A stretch of 45,675 bases of DNA from Rodentolepis nana (Eukaryota; Platyhelminthes; Cestoda; Cyclophyllidea; Hymenolepididae). The DNA lies in contig UZAE01000052.1 in NCBI GenBank assembly GCA_900617975.1, positions 1-45,675 on the forward strand. Reading direction: 5' to 3'. A program made the translations under genes and the position numbers. Position 1 is the stretch's first letter. Each line of letters starts with the position of its first letter. Below the pieces are notes generated by a model, which saw only the letters and a list, made by a program, of their open reading frames with translations, had not been told where the DNA came from and did not search any database. Positions 10,975-23,100 of the stretch are shown here, in pieces.

Positions 10975-13900
10975 GTAGGTTGCGTTAATTTTTCACTATT
11001 ATCACATCTATCTAATGCTTTTCATTTTACTATTTTCGAATCCTTTTTTATATTGAATTAGGTGTGTAATTACGGGATATATGCTACTTTTCCTTATTTG
11101 CTCTCTACATTATAGCGGATTACTATACAAATAAGCCTTGACTTTTCTCTGTAATCCCTATGTCAAAGTACCTTAGTATGGAAAGCCTCCTGAATGAGTA
11201 TGGGTATGTAGCGAGTATTGCGTTTATTGAATTTACATGCTTACAACAATACTATCCTTAATTGAGAACACTTATCGTAGCTTGAATTAACTTTAATAGG
11301 GGACTAGCCGAGCAGTCCTTTTTCACGCACAGCCACAATTCTTTGCTTGTTATCACTATTTTTGTGGTGCTTTACGCAAGACTATTGGCTTGACTTATTT
11401 GTGAAACTATATCTTCTTTTTCAACTTTCTTCTTTTATTGGCTATTCACTATTACATAAAGGACCTACTTCAGCAACATATAACAGAAAATAACCATTTT
11501 ATAGGTCAACAATTCCTATTTTAATGTTCTGTATAAAAATAGTCCACATCGCTAACGTGATATTAATATTCTCAGGCGGCATTGGCCTTCTCCTTTGACT
11601 AATTCGAATTTGAATGTGTCATTTAATTGGTTTATCATGTTTAGATAAGTAAAGCATGTAAGTATCCGAAAAGCACTCAAACTAGGAACAATTATTTAAT
11701 TGAATTAAATGTGTTCCTTTGGTCGCATCGTGAGTTGCATATTACAGACTTACTAGGCCTATTGGTGCAAAGCTACATTTGCGAAATTGTAGGACTTTGC
11801 TTGCATTTGATCAATACTTACCACTTTCATTGTACTTTAGTTTTCAGTTCGGTTGTTACATCACTTTACCAGTAGGATATTTGATGCTTCCAAAAGATCG
11901 AACTAATCCTTTGGATTTCTTGTCTCTACGACGTTCTATACTTATTGGCCTGTGTTTTAGTCTTACCACATTAATTCATTACCGTTTTCATTATTCTAAA
12001 ACCCTGCTGTTCTTCCATTTTTTTAAATGGATGCTTGAAAATACTTACTCGTCTTGTCCTTTTTTTCGTCTTTGATTAAATAAGCAATTTAATACTGCTT
12101 CCTTATTTTCCTTGTCTCCCTTTTACAAGGCGTCACATTAGCTATTTTGTAAAATATACACTTGCGCAACTTCTAAGTCGTCATTCACCAAGCTTCTGCC
12201 TCCTTTCTCATTGGTTCGCCCAACTCTTTTGGCCTTGGGGTCTGAATAATTAAACCTGTGGCGTCTTTTTTATCTTCCCTAAATGGTAAATGGACAATTA
12301 AGGTAAAAGGATCACTTAAAACTTATTAGGTTTATGGAATATTAAGTTATTAACCAAGCGTCAATTCTTGCTTGTGAGTTCCTTTTTGTTATTTGTCCAA
12401 TTAATTTTACTCATGACGAGGTAAAAAATCATATTTGTCAAACGAAGAGTGGTTCCCAAAACTACAACCAACAAAATGGCCCAATAAAGGGAGAAAGAAG
12501 CAAGAGTAAGAATAAAGTGAGGGGGTATCAAGGGAACCATTATTTCGATCGAATTTTTGAATGAGTATTTTAATGCTTTAAAGTTCCAGTCAGATGATTA
12601 TTAACTCGTATCCACCATGAATAATCACACAGATTATTAGAGCTTTCTCACCTCCGTCATGTTAAAACTGGAAGCTTCTGAATATCATGCATGATGGTCT
12701 GCCTTTTAGATAATCGGAAGAACAAATAAATAAAAGCAGCAAAACCGATCGTCATGTTTAAAAAAGGGGAGTGCGATAGACTTACCTCCACGTGGTGCAC
12801 CCTGGGCAACCTATACTCATACGACAAAAAAGCCTATTAACTGGCAGTTGACGGCTCACTACAAACTACCATCACCTCACTCTATGCCATATTCAACTAC
12901 CTCCACATCACTCGCCTCACCTTTTTTCTACCTTTGTGTCTGCCTCTTTTACATCTTTGAAACACTCTTCTGTACTCCCAGCCAACTCGGCTTTTTTAAT
13001 TTGATGTTCCTCTCCCTCCGTGAAGCCTGAAGTCAACTAAAGGGTTAATGATAACTATCATAAATAAGTAATAATATTTAAAGCCTGCCATTTGATATAA
13101 ATAAATAATAAATGTTTAAAAGAAAGCACAAATAAGCACCGAGTGACATATTTAAACTTTCAATTTAAATTTAAAATGCGAACTACCCATCTTTTTTGGT
13201 ATCTGTTAGCCAATTTCAGTTACTGTTTTACAATCCAATAATCATTACTTATCTGTAATTCTATCAGTGGGGTAAAATATTGGCAGTGAGAGGACTCCTT
13301 ACTCCTACCTTTCTTCCCACATGGCTACCTTTCATGCTAAATAATTTTATGTATTCTAAAGCAATTCAATTGACTACTTGAAGGATTTAGTCAAACACAT
13401 ACTTCAAAAGTGCCGATAATGAATTATTCGAATTATTTGCAGTATCCATTTAATCACAAATCGTATGTTAGATTCTCTTCTGAAGATGGAATTGTGGAAG
13501 GAGGCTTGTGGTGGAAGAATATTGTATTCAACTTAAGTAAAGGGGATTTGTGACATGTGGGGACTTATTGTAGATATTGAGATTTGTTTGTCCTTTTTCC
13601 TCCTCGTTATTCACTTGATCTGATAGGGTTAAAGCCGCTTGCCTTAGTTTTGGATCGGATTTAAATATTTGAAATAAAATGTTATAATAGTGGTACAACT
13701 AATATTGCAACGCCGTTGGCTTAAAAGGACTGTAAATCTTCAGAAGAGGGATTAATAAGGCCTCGCATAACACTGTTTTCAATGCACTAGAATTTGAAAG
13801 CAAGAGAAAGAAAAAGCAACATAATAGACAATGATAAATTATGCAGGGGTGGGTCAGGAGCCGTGATTAATTCGAATCTTTCATTACTAATTAGACCTCA

Positions 13901-14112
13901 AGGTTCCCTCATATGAATATAGAGCTTAGTGGCCATGCAGTCAAGCTGAGTGGTGGGTCGCCATCTCGACTCAGTCTTTTCAAGTAGAGTAACTTACTAG
14001 GTTATTTCAAGTTCAATAAAGTTTGTCAAGCATCGTTCTAGAAGTTCTCAGTTAGAAGAGCTGCTTCAAGACATATTACTTTTAATCGGCTTGATCCCTT
14101 TTTTGTTTTAAG
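10975..14112 (+). other. Intron 2 of the GRIN1-like gene (about 3.1 kb)
   Basis: GTAGGT...TTTTAAG, with a T-rich tract before the acceptor. It contains one complete SINE-like element at 12766-13111 with its target-site duplication, listed separately. I see no additional exon. The Leu/Phe-rich open frames at 11779-12075 and 12848-13030 are non-coding: the second is a frame of the SINE-like element itself. Confidence 0.7.
12766..13111 (+). repeat. Complete SINE-like element with target-site duplication (copy A)
   Basis: A 346-bp interspersed element. Its head is GGGGAGTGCGATAGACTTAC, its middle is pyrimidine-rich, a GAAGCCTGAAGTCAACTAAA block starts near 13022, and the end is an A/T-rich tail (ATATAAATAAATAATAA). 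It is flanked by near-identical direct repeats: ATGTTTAAAAAA at 12754-12765 and ATGTTTAAAAGA from 13112. The tail plus the duplication indicate insertion by target-primed reverse transcription. I see no tRNA-type A/B box pair in the head, so its parent RNA is unknown. Confidence 0.85.
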
Positions 14113-14327
14113 GCGTAAGTGCACGACAAGCAGCATTCAGCAACAAGTATGCGCATGCAAGTTTCCTGAGAACAGTTCCACCCTACGTCCAGGAGGCAGC
14201 AATCTGGGCACAACTCATCGATACCTTTGAATGGCATGAAGTGATCATCATTCATTCGGACAATAGTCATGACTCCAAGGCGCTCATTGCCAGTCTAGAG
14301 GCTGCACGACAGACAGTGGACTTCAAG
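14113..14327 (+). CDS. GRIN1: NMDA receptor GluN1-like, exon 3 (ATD)
   Basis: Encodes about residues 122-193, in phase 1 at the start and phase 0 at the end (donor GTAAGT at 14328). It contains SFLRTVPPY, one of the most conserved blocks of the GluN1 amino-terminal domain, followed by a helix (VQEAAIWAQLIDTF) and the strand EWHEVIIIHSDNSHDSKA. That strand parallels Y-N-W-N-H-I-I-L-L-V-S-D-D in vertebrate GluN1. This exon alone makes the family assignment secure at the level of GluN1-like receptors. Nothing is broken in the frame. Confidence 0.93.
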
Positions 14328-15763
14328 GTAAGTTCATGGCTATTATTACTTTTATAAATCACTATCACAATATTTATTGAACAGTAATGAGAGCACGCAT
14401 TAACAACATACCTAAAGCTCCATGAAATGCCACGAGAAGCCTACTCTTGCTAATAAAATTTCCATTATGTACGCATTATCAATTATTTAAGTTCTATGCT
14501 TGTGCCTGAATATGTCGGGCATAGGCTGAAACGATCATCGCAGCAAAAATTGACTGACCAAGCAGCCAATCATTTATCGCTTCTTCAAATCCCTAAAAGC
14601 AAAGTTATTTTCCCTATTAGGCAATGGGTCTTTGTCTTTCCTTCACCTTGAGTCTAGTATTTATAACTTTTTAAAATGGCAACTTGGCGTCATAAAGCAA
14701 ATGTTCCCAGAAAAAACCAATGAATAAATCAATTCCATGAATTCGTTTACCTATTTCTGGTTGCTTTAAATTTATAAGAGACAAGAGAGAGTGATGAAAA
14801 TGTCATCTCCAGTCCTTGAGAGTATTCCGTTATTGTGTATTTATGCTGAAAAACTTACCAAATGAATGCCAATTTTTCTCTTTTCTCTCTTATGCTTTCT
14901 CATTTCGCAATCGCTCGGTGAGAATAGACAACATATAGAGTTAATGATCACCTTTACGCACACTTTTTCTAATTTTGCTAAATCTTGGTATAAAAGTAAT
15001 CGAGATATTAATTTCTGCCTTTGTTTGCACTTTTTTGGAGTTTCTGAAGCCAAACTCTGTGCCGATTTGCTCAGGCATTTAATCTTGCTTTCGGTCTGCT
15101 TTCTTCCTTCTTTTAGCCTTGATGCTTAAGAACTAATTCTGCGGTGTAACTAGTAATTTGTTATCCACACTGAATTCTCAGATATTAGGTGATATTTATT
15201 GCAGATATAGTTTTAACAAACTAATATATCCAAAGTTCCTGGTTGCGCTGTATTAAAGATTTCCCGGGGTTAAAAAAAGCCCAAACCATTTTAAAACAAT
15301 ACTAACTGCACCTGCTAAAAAGCCTTGTAGTCTCATGTACACATAATTCAAAAGTTGCTCAGAAGAGCGATCTGTACCTCAATACATTGTTTCTGCTTTC
15401 TTCATTAAGAATGTGGAACTATTTATGTACAAGTGAATAACTTTGGTATTTAAGTTAGTTTCCTGTCATTTCAGCCAATTTTAAGGTAGTTATTATAGAA
15501 GAAAAGAAATCGGGAAAATGAACCTTTGTGCATAACTAGATGGATATTTCTTCTTTTGTGAGCATTAAAATCTCTTTAAACTTTCTAGACGATATAACAT
15601 GTCTTCATTAATTTTCATAAGCATTGACAAAATTTCTTACTGCTTTTACTTAGCAAGAGTACGCTGCAACACAAAGGAAATAGCATGTCCCGTTTTATTT
15701 ATCTCAATTAACATTTGAAGATAGGTTTTTTCACTTTCTTATTTGAAAATGAATCCATATTAG
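14328..15763 (+). other. Intron 3 of the GRIN1-like gene (about 1.4 kb)
   Basis: GTAAGT...ATATTAG. AT-rich, with no repeat or extra exon recognised. The overlapping open frames on both strands around 14841-15129 mirror each other and have intron-like composition. Confidence 0.7.
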
Positions 15764-15995
15764 ATCGCTCAAACTATCGGTGTCAATACAGATGAGGAAG
15801 ATGTAGTAAACCTAAAAGAACTTCAGAACAAATTAGACTCCATCCGAAAGGGCCAGACACGAGTGATCCTCCTATTTGTCACCCGTCGATATGCTGAACA
15901 TGTCTTTACTGTTGCTGATCATTTGGGAATTATTGGCAAGGAATGGGCTTGGATTATATCTGAACAGTGCTTAGGAGCGAAGAATCTTCCGTTAG
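15764..15995 (+). CDS. GRIN1: NMDA receptor GluN1-like, exon 4 (ATD)
   Basis: Encodes about residues 194-270 plus one base, with acceptor CATATTAG and donor GTAAAT. It starts IAQTIGVNTDEEDVVNLKEL and continues with a helix. Then comes TRVILLFVTRRYAEHVFTVA, the counterpart of [20 protein letters not shown] in GluN1. EWAWIISEQCL follows, the counterpart of G-Y-V-W-L-V-G-E-R. These are the alternating strands and helices of the second lobe of the LIVBP-like domain. Confidence 0.92.
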
Positions 15996-16084
15996 GTAAA
16001 TTCGACTTTACTAAAATACTTTAAGTAGACATGATTTTACACATTTGCTTAGTTTGTAATAATCTTTATCGATCCAATTTTCAG

Positions 16085-16292
16085 GCGTATTGAGCGTACG
16101 ACTAGCACAGTCTGATGAATTATTACACGTCGAGGATGCTGCTCGAGTAGTAACGGAGGGGATAATTAAATTTACTCGCCGAGAACCAAATGCCATGTTC
16201 GGATTACAATCGGTCCATCATTGCAGACAAGAGCTTGAGTCGCCCCGCAATCTTTCACAATCATGGCTACGCTATAATACTAAGCTCTACCA
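16085..16292 (+). CDS. GRIN1: NMDA receptor GluN1-like, exon 5 (ATD)
   Basis: Follows an 89-nt intron (acceptor CCAATTTTCAG) and encodes about residues 271-339 plus two bases. It begins GVLSVRLAQSDELLHVEDAA, equivalent to the [20 protein letters not shown] block of GluN1. It continues with the long helix ARVVTEGIIKFTRRE and a cysteine (HHCRQEL) near the position of the GluN1 ATD cysteine. SWLRYNTKLYQ corresponds to W-K-T-G-P-L-F-K-R-V-L. The donor GTAAGT (16293) opens a 38-nt intron. Confidence 0.92.
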
Positions 16293-16330
16293 GTAAGTTG
16301 GAATGTGAGTTAATAATTTGTCGATTGTAG

Positions 16331-16502
16331 GGCTATGACGGAAGTGATTTTTGAAGATGGAGAGACAGGTCATGTTGAGTTTGATTCTCATGGAGATCGA
16401 GTGGGTGCTCTCTACGATATCGTTAATGTTCAACCTCATGGTAATTGTGGTACTCCTAAATCTTGCAAACCAGTAATCAACTCAGTCGGCAAATATGTCC
16501 AG
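16331..16502 (+). CDS. GRIN1: NMDA receptor GluN1-like, exon 6 (end of ATD)
   Basis: Follows a 38-nt intron and encodes residues 340-397 (the first codon, CAG, is split across the junction). The segment EDGETGHVEFDSHGDRVGAL matches A-D-G-V-T-G-R-V-E-F-N-E-D-G-D-R of GluN1, the closing strands of the amino-terminal domain. YDIVNVQ matches Y-S-I-M-N-L-Q. After this the chain diverges and carries two cysteines (GNCGTPKSCKP) where vertebrate GluN1 has none that I recall. The exon ends phase 0 at donor GTCAGT (16503). The frame stays open downstream but loses coding character. Confidence 0.92.
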
Positions 16503-19106
16503 GTCAGTCAATTCCTTGTAAAATCTTCTGGTACTGATATCATTTTAGTGGCCATTATTAATGCTGTGCTCTTATTACAGTATTCCATCTCCCTCCCCAC
16601 AGCTCGTTTAAAATAGTTGATAATACCCTGATTGAATAGCAAAATAGTGTAAGTTCTTGGAATAGCCGATGGTGTTTTAATACTTTCGCCCACCCCATTT
16701 TTCATTCAGTGTTGCTCTTCACTTTTGATAATTTCAAAGTATAATTCATTGCTATTGCAATGTTTGAATGCGTTTTAAAAGCACAGTTCCAGTAAAAGGC
16801 TCCTACATCCGATGTCGGGTGGAGGGGAAGAAACAATTTTCGATTTTCATAATTTTTCCTTCCACACTGAAATTCAATTTCCAAATATCAATTTCAAGGG
16901 ATTGGGGTTTAAGCATTTCCAAGTTATATGTACTTATGATGAGTTATTGCAATAGATCAATTTAGCTTTTGGTGAATTATTCCACAATATTTGATTAATT
17001 GTTCAACATGGAGGATAGTTTGATAGTTTTAAGGAGTTTGAAAAACTGATGATATCCTGAATTGTCTACTCCTGACCGGCTCCTTTGTATCTGTTTATAA
17101 AAGTTACCTCTGGCTATAATTGTTGCTGGCTAAAACAAGATTTTTTCATTCATGTGACAATGGTGTTGATTATTTAGATTTTGTCAAGGTTACATGTATA
17201 AATAGAACTATTAAGTTATATTGCTTTCTTTGAGGTAAATCTAGACCAGTGGAGTTTAACAATCACTCGATAAAAGAAGTAATATTTACCTATTTTCTGC
17301 CCACTTTTATTTTTTATTGTCTAAATCGGGTAATGAGTGCTATATTGGTGACACTTGGTGAATTTTAGGACTTTGAATAATCGTAATAAAATATTTGAAA
17401 TTAGATAGACCATAGTACACTTTTTAACAATAATGAAAATTTCAAAATAATTTTCATTTCAGGGGCAATATTTTTCGCCCCTTTAAATTGTACTGCATCT
17501 GGCTTAGAGGATGTGCGCAATTTCATTCCGTTTTGGGTGAAAGTAGAATAATTGCCCCCCCCCTCCCTCCCCTCATTCATAATTATTTACTTCATTTCAA
17601 GGTTACATTTTTTAAAAGGAGTCAACTGCTCTATTAAGCGGCCTGGCCATTAAGTACTCTTTGATTAAAGGTTTGAAAGCCGACCCGCTACTGTTTTCAA
17701 GTAGTCAAATATCACAAAGTTGGAAGCGAATTTACTATTTGTTTTAATAAATAGTGATAATTGGCGGATTTATACTTCTCTCAATGGTAACCTCTTGTAC
17801 TATTAGTGACACCAGTATTAATGGGTTCATTTTATATGTACATCAGAGGGCATACGTGTTCACTGATGCACATCCAATATTGTGGATATTCGAATGTACT
17901 GGCCAAAAAATGTTTTCAGAAAACTGATCTAGTCGAATTACACATGGTTCGCTTAGGATATATATACTTTTAGTTATCAGAATCGAACTCAGAATGCATA
18001 CTCACGAAAATAAAAACACGACCAAGCATATTCAAATTGGGAACCGAAAAGAACCATCAAAGTATTTCTATCTATGGAGGCTCTAATCTTATCTTGAACC
18101 AAACAATTCGTTCGAAATTTCACATATTCCTTTCTCCATTTCGTAGATTGATACTAGTTTGAAAGTTGTCTTGCCCACCTCTAGACTCCATTTTGCGGCG
18201 GCCTTTTAACCAAATGGACTGAAGCAAATCTGTGTCGTGGGATTAAGCATCTTTATTAATATTAGCGTTCTATCAAACTTAATCGCTGGCAAGTATCAGT
18301 ATTCTACAGTTTTAGCCACAACTCCACAAAAAGCAGGTTTCGAATCGAGAATAAAACCCAGGTTTATTTTTTCTTTGTGATAAATGATCTAGGTTCTGGT
18401 ATAATAGCGTTGATGTCTACATTTTTTAGCACCAACCACAGTTCAATCACTATACAATCCTAAAAGTATTATTTTTGTGTTTGTGTGGATTGGGTTTATT
18501 TAAATTTCTCTCTCCCTCAATCTCTCTCTCTCTGAAATGTTAATTCATCGACTCTCCCTCAAGCCTTATCCATCGTTACCCTAGTTAGAAAATATGATCT
18601 TTCACTTCTAGTTTATGTATAAACTTAAGGTGAATATTTTGTGCTCTTGTAAGAGTTTAAGATGTTTGAAATCTGATTAAAAAATGATGAAATTAATTCA
18701 GTGTTAATTAGTTTCTGAAAATAACGAATAATCAAAGAAAGTGCAACAAAGTCCTTACAAATCAATAATAAATAATATTCCTTGAATGCACTTTTTCAAA
18801 TTAACTCTATTTAGTTATTATCGAGGATAGTTATAAAGCTCCCATCTTTTTGAAATGTAAATGCGACTCCATGAAAATGATCACCAGAGGTTGCATAAAA
18901 GGTCAAGCCCTTCGTTTGAGTCGAACTGTTCAATATCTTTTGAATACTCATTTCACTAATAGGAGATTGTGGTAAAAAATAATCAGGTAATTAATAGAAG
19001 CAAGCTTAATTGTCTACTCGGTTTTGTAATCCATTTTACTGCATGAAGTAAGTTTGAGTATCCTAGTTTCATTCACTTCATACAATGCCGTGACTTGGTC
19101 TTTTAG
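16503..19106 (+). other. Intron 6 of the GRIN1-like gene (about 2.6 kb)
   Basis: GTCAGT...TCTTTTAG. AT-rich throughout, with a run of nine C at 17555-17563 and a CT-rich simple repeat at about 18507-18533. No additional exon or repeat family member was recognised. Confidence 0.7.
18507..18533. repeat. CT-rich simple repeat
   Basis: Short imperfect (TC)n tract inside intron 6. Confidence 0.75.
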
Positions 19107-19292
19107 GCAAAGAGAGGTCCTACAAAGTCTCAATTCTCAATTGAAACAGAGCGCATCTACTGGCCAGGCAACTATCGCGTTTTGAAACCATCCGATATCT
19201 GTACGAAAAGGAATCCTCGGACGAACGAATGCATCGAACGAGCAATGCGTCCTCGTCCACCACCCAGTTCCAAGAAGAAGACCCACCTGAAG
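19107..19292 (+). CDS. GRIN1: NMDA receptor GluN1-like, exon 7 (ATD-LBD linker)
   Basis: This 62-codon exon, phase 0 at both ends, has acceptor GGTCTTTTAG and donor GTAGGG and encodes residues 398-459. ETERIYWPGNYR is the counterpart of the R-K-I-I-W-P-G-G block that ends the GluN1 amino-terminal domain. In vertebrate GluN1 the chain then reaches the ligand-binding domain within about 13 residues. Here there are about 36 residues that are basic and proline-rich, with two cysteines (SDICTKRNPRTNECIERAMR, then PRPPPSSKKKT), before HLK at the exon end. With exon 8 this gives LKVVTI, as in L-K-I-V-T-I. A long linker of this type is lineage-specific as far as I know. Confidence 0.88.
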
Positions 19293-19338
19293 GTAGGGTC
19301 TGAATTCTTTATTGAAATTATTAACTGTTAGGTTACAG

Positions 19339-19340
<2 letters not shown>

Positions 19341-19376
<36 letters not shown>
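19341..19376. repeat. (AT)n microsatellite in intron 7
   Basis: About eighteen AT units beginning some 50 nt after the exon 7 donor. Shadow open frames with repeated Ile-Tyr on the minus strand come from it. Confidence 0.9.
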
Positions 19377-19379
<3 letters not shown>

Positions 19380-20063
19380 AATATGAAATAGAACCTTTAT
19401 TCTATTTACTTTGAAAGGAACAAAAGGCAATATATGAATAATGGGAAACTAACAGAGTTATGTTCATGAACTAGGTAGCAATTTTTAAACCACCTTATGG
19501 GGAACTGCTGAGTAACCAACAGAACTAATGATCGATAATGATTGAATGACACAGAGTTATGACTCTCTCCTCAGTCGACATAACCCGCAATGGCAGATAA
19601 AGAGTAGGCTACCTTAGGCTCCCCCCTTTAGACGAATATTAGTGATTGATGTGTTAGGTCAGGAAAATAGGAGTCGTGAGTGAGATGCTTTGGACGGCTT
19701 TTTGAATATAAACATTATTTTGAGGAAGACACAATGGAAATCGTATGATTGTTCTAAATGTGTTGCAGCATACACACTTGAATCACAAATGAATTTGCTA
19801 TTGATTAGGAGATCTGAGATTTACTAAATCCTAGTGTAAAGCTACGGGGCAGAACCCAAAAAGAGTTCAAATTGTATAATGTAATGCAAATAAATGAGTT
19901 AACTACTTAGAATCCCTTGTTTATTTGAATGAGTCTCATTAAATAGTTATCATCACATGAAATTTCATCAAAAGGTCTATGAGTCGGTGAAATGTCAATT
20001 TATAAAGGAAATACAAATTTTTAATAGTCTCAATATAAAGCCTGGCCAACTTCTGTGTTATAG

Positions 20064-20193
20064 GTTGTGACTATTCAAAGTACTCCCTTCGTGGATTATG
20101 TGCCGAAACCCCCCGGAGGCCAGTGCAATACAAGCAATCGGGTGGAGGATCTCAAGTTCCAAGTTCCTTGCACTCACACCAATGCTTCCACTG
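20064..20193 (+). CDS. GRIN1: NMDA receptor GluN1-like, exon 8 (start of ligand-binding domain S1)
   Basis: Follows a 771-nt intron (acceptor TGTGTTATAG) and encodes residues 460-502 plus one base. VVTIQSTPFVDYVPKPPGGQ matches V-T-I-H-Q-E-P-F-V-Y-V-K-P, the first strand of the S1 half of the glycine-binding domain. Cysteines at QCNTS and VPCTH correspond in spacing to the disulfide-forming cysteines of the GluN1 S1 loop. I place the end at donor GTGCGT (20194), phase 1, after NAST. The frame continues to 20303, but its Leu/Pro/Cys-rich sequence is unlike the expected C-C-Y-G-F-C-I-D-L-L block, so the exon should end before it. The expected next exon was not found. Confidence 0.82.
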
Positions 20194-23100
20194 GTGCGTC
20201 GGCATGCTACCTCCCTGTGTTACCCTTTCCATGGTTGCTCTTTCAATTCATCCTCTCCTATCTTATCCGTTGTTCTTGTCCGCTCTGCATGCATTTGGGA
20301 TAAAAGGGTCTGATAGTACTTTTTACACTTAGTTTGGGCTAGATTTGTGCTCTACTTCATTGGTAGATGTCTAAAATTTGTAAAGCTAAAATAATAGAGC
20401 TTTCCTTCTCCTTAAGATATAAGTCAACCCGGTCTTGGTAATGTTCAATCATTAAAGTTGTCACTAAGAATATGAACAAACATCCATTGCGGTATTTATA
20501 AAATTAACACATACACATGCCTTTGCAAACAAATTATCATCTATTGGCATATTTATTGCCAACACTTAACGCTATAATGTCATTATGATAAAAGCCAAAT
20601 TGTAACTTTACATAGAAATCAATAAGGAGGCTGTTCTAACTAATGTCACTCTGTCAAATAAGAGGTTATAAGTTCAGGGTCCATGGGCGCTAACCAAATA
20701 ATTAAAATTCCCAAACGGATAGGTGCACACAAATCAACAGAAAAAAAATAGCAAGATGGGAGATTTAAAGGGGAAATATTGTGATCCGTTTTCTTTGGTT
20801 TGAGATTGATCTTCTCTTTAAGAGCCCTAATACTCCTTCTTGTCATCTTGTATTCAAGAGTTTAATGTATTTAATTTTTCTCAATTCGCAAATCGTTTAA
20901 CAAATCATTCGACTTTTTTCCGGTTCTTTTCAATAAATTTTCGATTTATTAGTGTCGGTAGTGCCGTGAGGCGACTACTTTCACACTGACAAAAAGTGAC
21001 ACTATTTTATTACTTTCACAGTTTGTTTAATATATTTCACTCCAATGTTTTTTTAAAAAATATTTATCCTTCATCTTGATGTTGGGGGTGGTGGTGGGGT
21101 AGAGGGCGAAGAATGGTCTAGGCAAATAAATGCTTAGTAGACAATTAAGTAGACAATATAGATTGAAAGGGCGTAGATACATAAGAGTATGAAAGCTGGT
21201 GTTAAAGGATACAAAGGTAAGAATGGGTTTATTTATGGCTGTTTATATCGAGTGTTGGTTTGGAGCAAATAATAAGGGAGAAGAAATTTGGACTTGTCAA
21301 TGCTGACATTCTCAGCGTAATGCAAGCATTCAGCTCATATCGATCAGCTGAGTTTACTAGTCATGTTAGCTATGTAGTCACAGCATGTTGCTTTAATTAT
21401 GTTGTTTTCTTAAAGGTGACGTGGAAAATAAGCACTCACTTATAAATGCTTCAAGTCCGTAACTTTCGGTTGTTGCTTAAGTTTAGGTACACTTCCATAT
21501 ATGCTTCATTTTTTGTTTTCTTTTTACTTACGTCAAAATGCAAAAATGTATGTGGTGTTGAAAAAAAATAGTTGATATTTTCCTCTTTTGTTTTAGTCAG
21601 ACAGATGCAATCGCTGTTTGCATCTTCATGACCCATTACTTCCTATTTATTCTACTCTATTGTTTATGTAGTATCATAATATTAAAAAATTCCTAATCAA
21701 TTTTCATTGTTTTTTAACTGCCAAGTAGTGTTAGTTATTTTTATGAAAACCTTTTCAATTTATTTTTTCTATTGTTACACTTTAGCACTTAGAAGGTTTC
21801 ATCTACAAGTGAGCAAGTTACCAATATTTACTTGGGACTAACCGATTAAACATTGGTAATTTTAATGGCAAGCGTTAAGACTCCTTAAGAATCAATCCTG
21901 GTCTACAGAAAGGCAATTACTTAAAGCTTTCATTGTGAGTCAGCGACTAAACTTTAGTGGGGGGGGGGGGTAAATGGTTTATTTGAACAACTTTGAGGAT
22001 TTTCGGATTCGTATTATCTAGTATTTAATGAGTAATTCGGTTTTCTGAATCATTATTTCATGGTTCATCGACTGGACTTCCGAGCAAGTTCTTATCCACC
22101 GCGTCCAGTACCCATTGGTCGAGTATTTAATTACGATGTTCGACGTTTGCACTTCCGGTAATTTTTTCTTTCAAGGACGGAGGAAGCTGGACCATTTCGT
22201 GTTGTACTAACCAGTTCACGTGATTGAAACATAGTGGAACTGAAATGTAACTGTGTGCATTAAATTATTTTTGTTAATTCGGTTAGAGTAAATGAGCTGG
22301 CCCAGTTAAAATTTGGAGTATGAGTTGAAAAGGTTGCGAATAGGTAGCAGTTCTTTATTTTCTTGAGTATTTCCATTTTAATCTGCGGTATTGATCAGTA
22401 ACCTTTTGATATCATGAGATATTATTGGTTTGAAATAACAGCGGCTTATTTATTATGACAAGATTTTGGAGACTGCATATTATGCAAAGCTACTTTTTTC
22501 TCAATAAAAGTTTTTTATAATTTTCATTATCACTTCTCCGTTCTGATTTTTTTTGTAAACAGAAGAAATCATGCTTTTTTAACTTTATGTGGTGATTCCT
22601 TACTCACCTTCATAGCTGCGGAATTCCCGATAGACATAAGCCAAGATTTTTAACTAAAATAACTCGATTCAACTTAGGTGTACTCTGATATCCTAAGACA
22701 ACATTTTATTAGAGGAATATTGTAGAAGAGGATGTTTAAATATATAGATATATATATATATCTTAGCATGGCATCTGAACAAGCGAAGTGGAAGAATATA
22801 CACTTTTGGAGGAGCATTCGTGATTGAATAGGCAGTCGTTATGACAACAAGTAGTTTGTCCACGTTTTCCACTTTGTAATACCCACGTGTTTCAATGCTC
22901 ACTTCCCATGATCTTATTTCCAGTATCTTGATGAATTGTTGCCTTATTCGGACCTTGTTTGATATTTGAGTTTATTGCAAACTTGGTTGTGTTGCAGTGA
23001 TTCGCTTTTGACTTACCACATCAATAATAACCTGATTGATCGATACCTTCGAAATACTAGATGCAGAATAAAATTTATAATTTGCCACCATTCGATGAAA

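Noticed and set aside
12766..12800. Head of the SINE-like element as a U1 snRNA or spliced-leader derivative
   Set aside because: It shares ACTTACCT with the 5' end of U1, and its reverse strand shows a GGAG|GTAAGT donor-like site. The remaining sequence matches neither U1 nor a spliced-leader RNA layout, and no Sm site follows.
19137..19430. Minus-strand open frame over exon 7
   Set aside because: It is the antisense shadow of the receptor exon plus the (AT)n repeat.
20194..20303. Read-through of exon 8 beyond GTGCGT
   Set aside because: The extension is Leu/Pro/Cys-rich, ends at a stop and does not resemble the next receptor block. A donor at 20194 explains the loss of similarity better.
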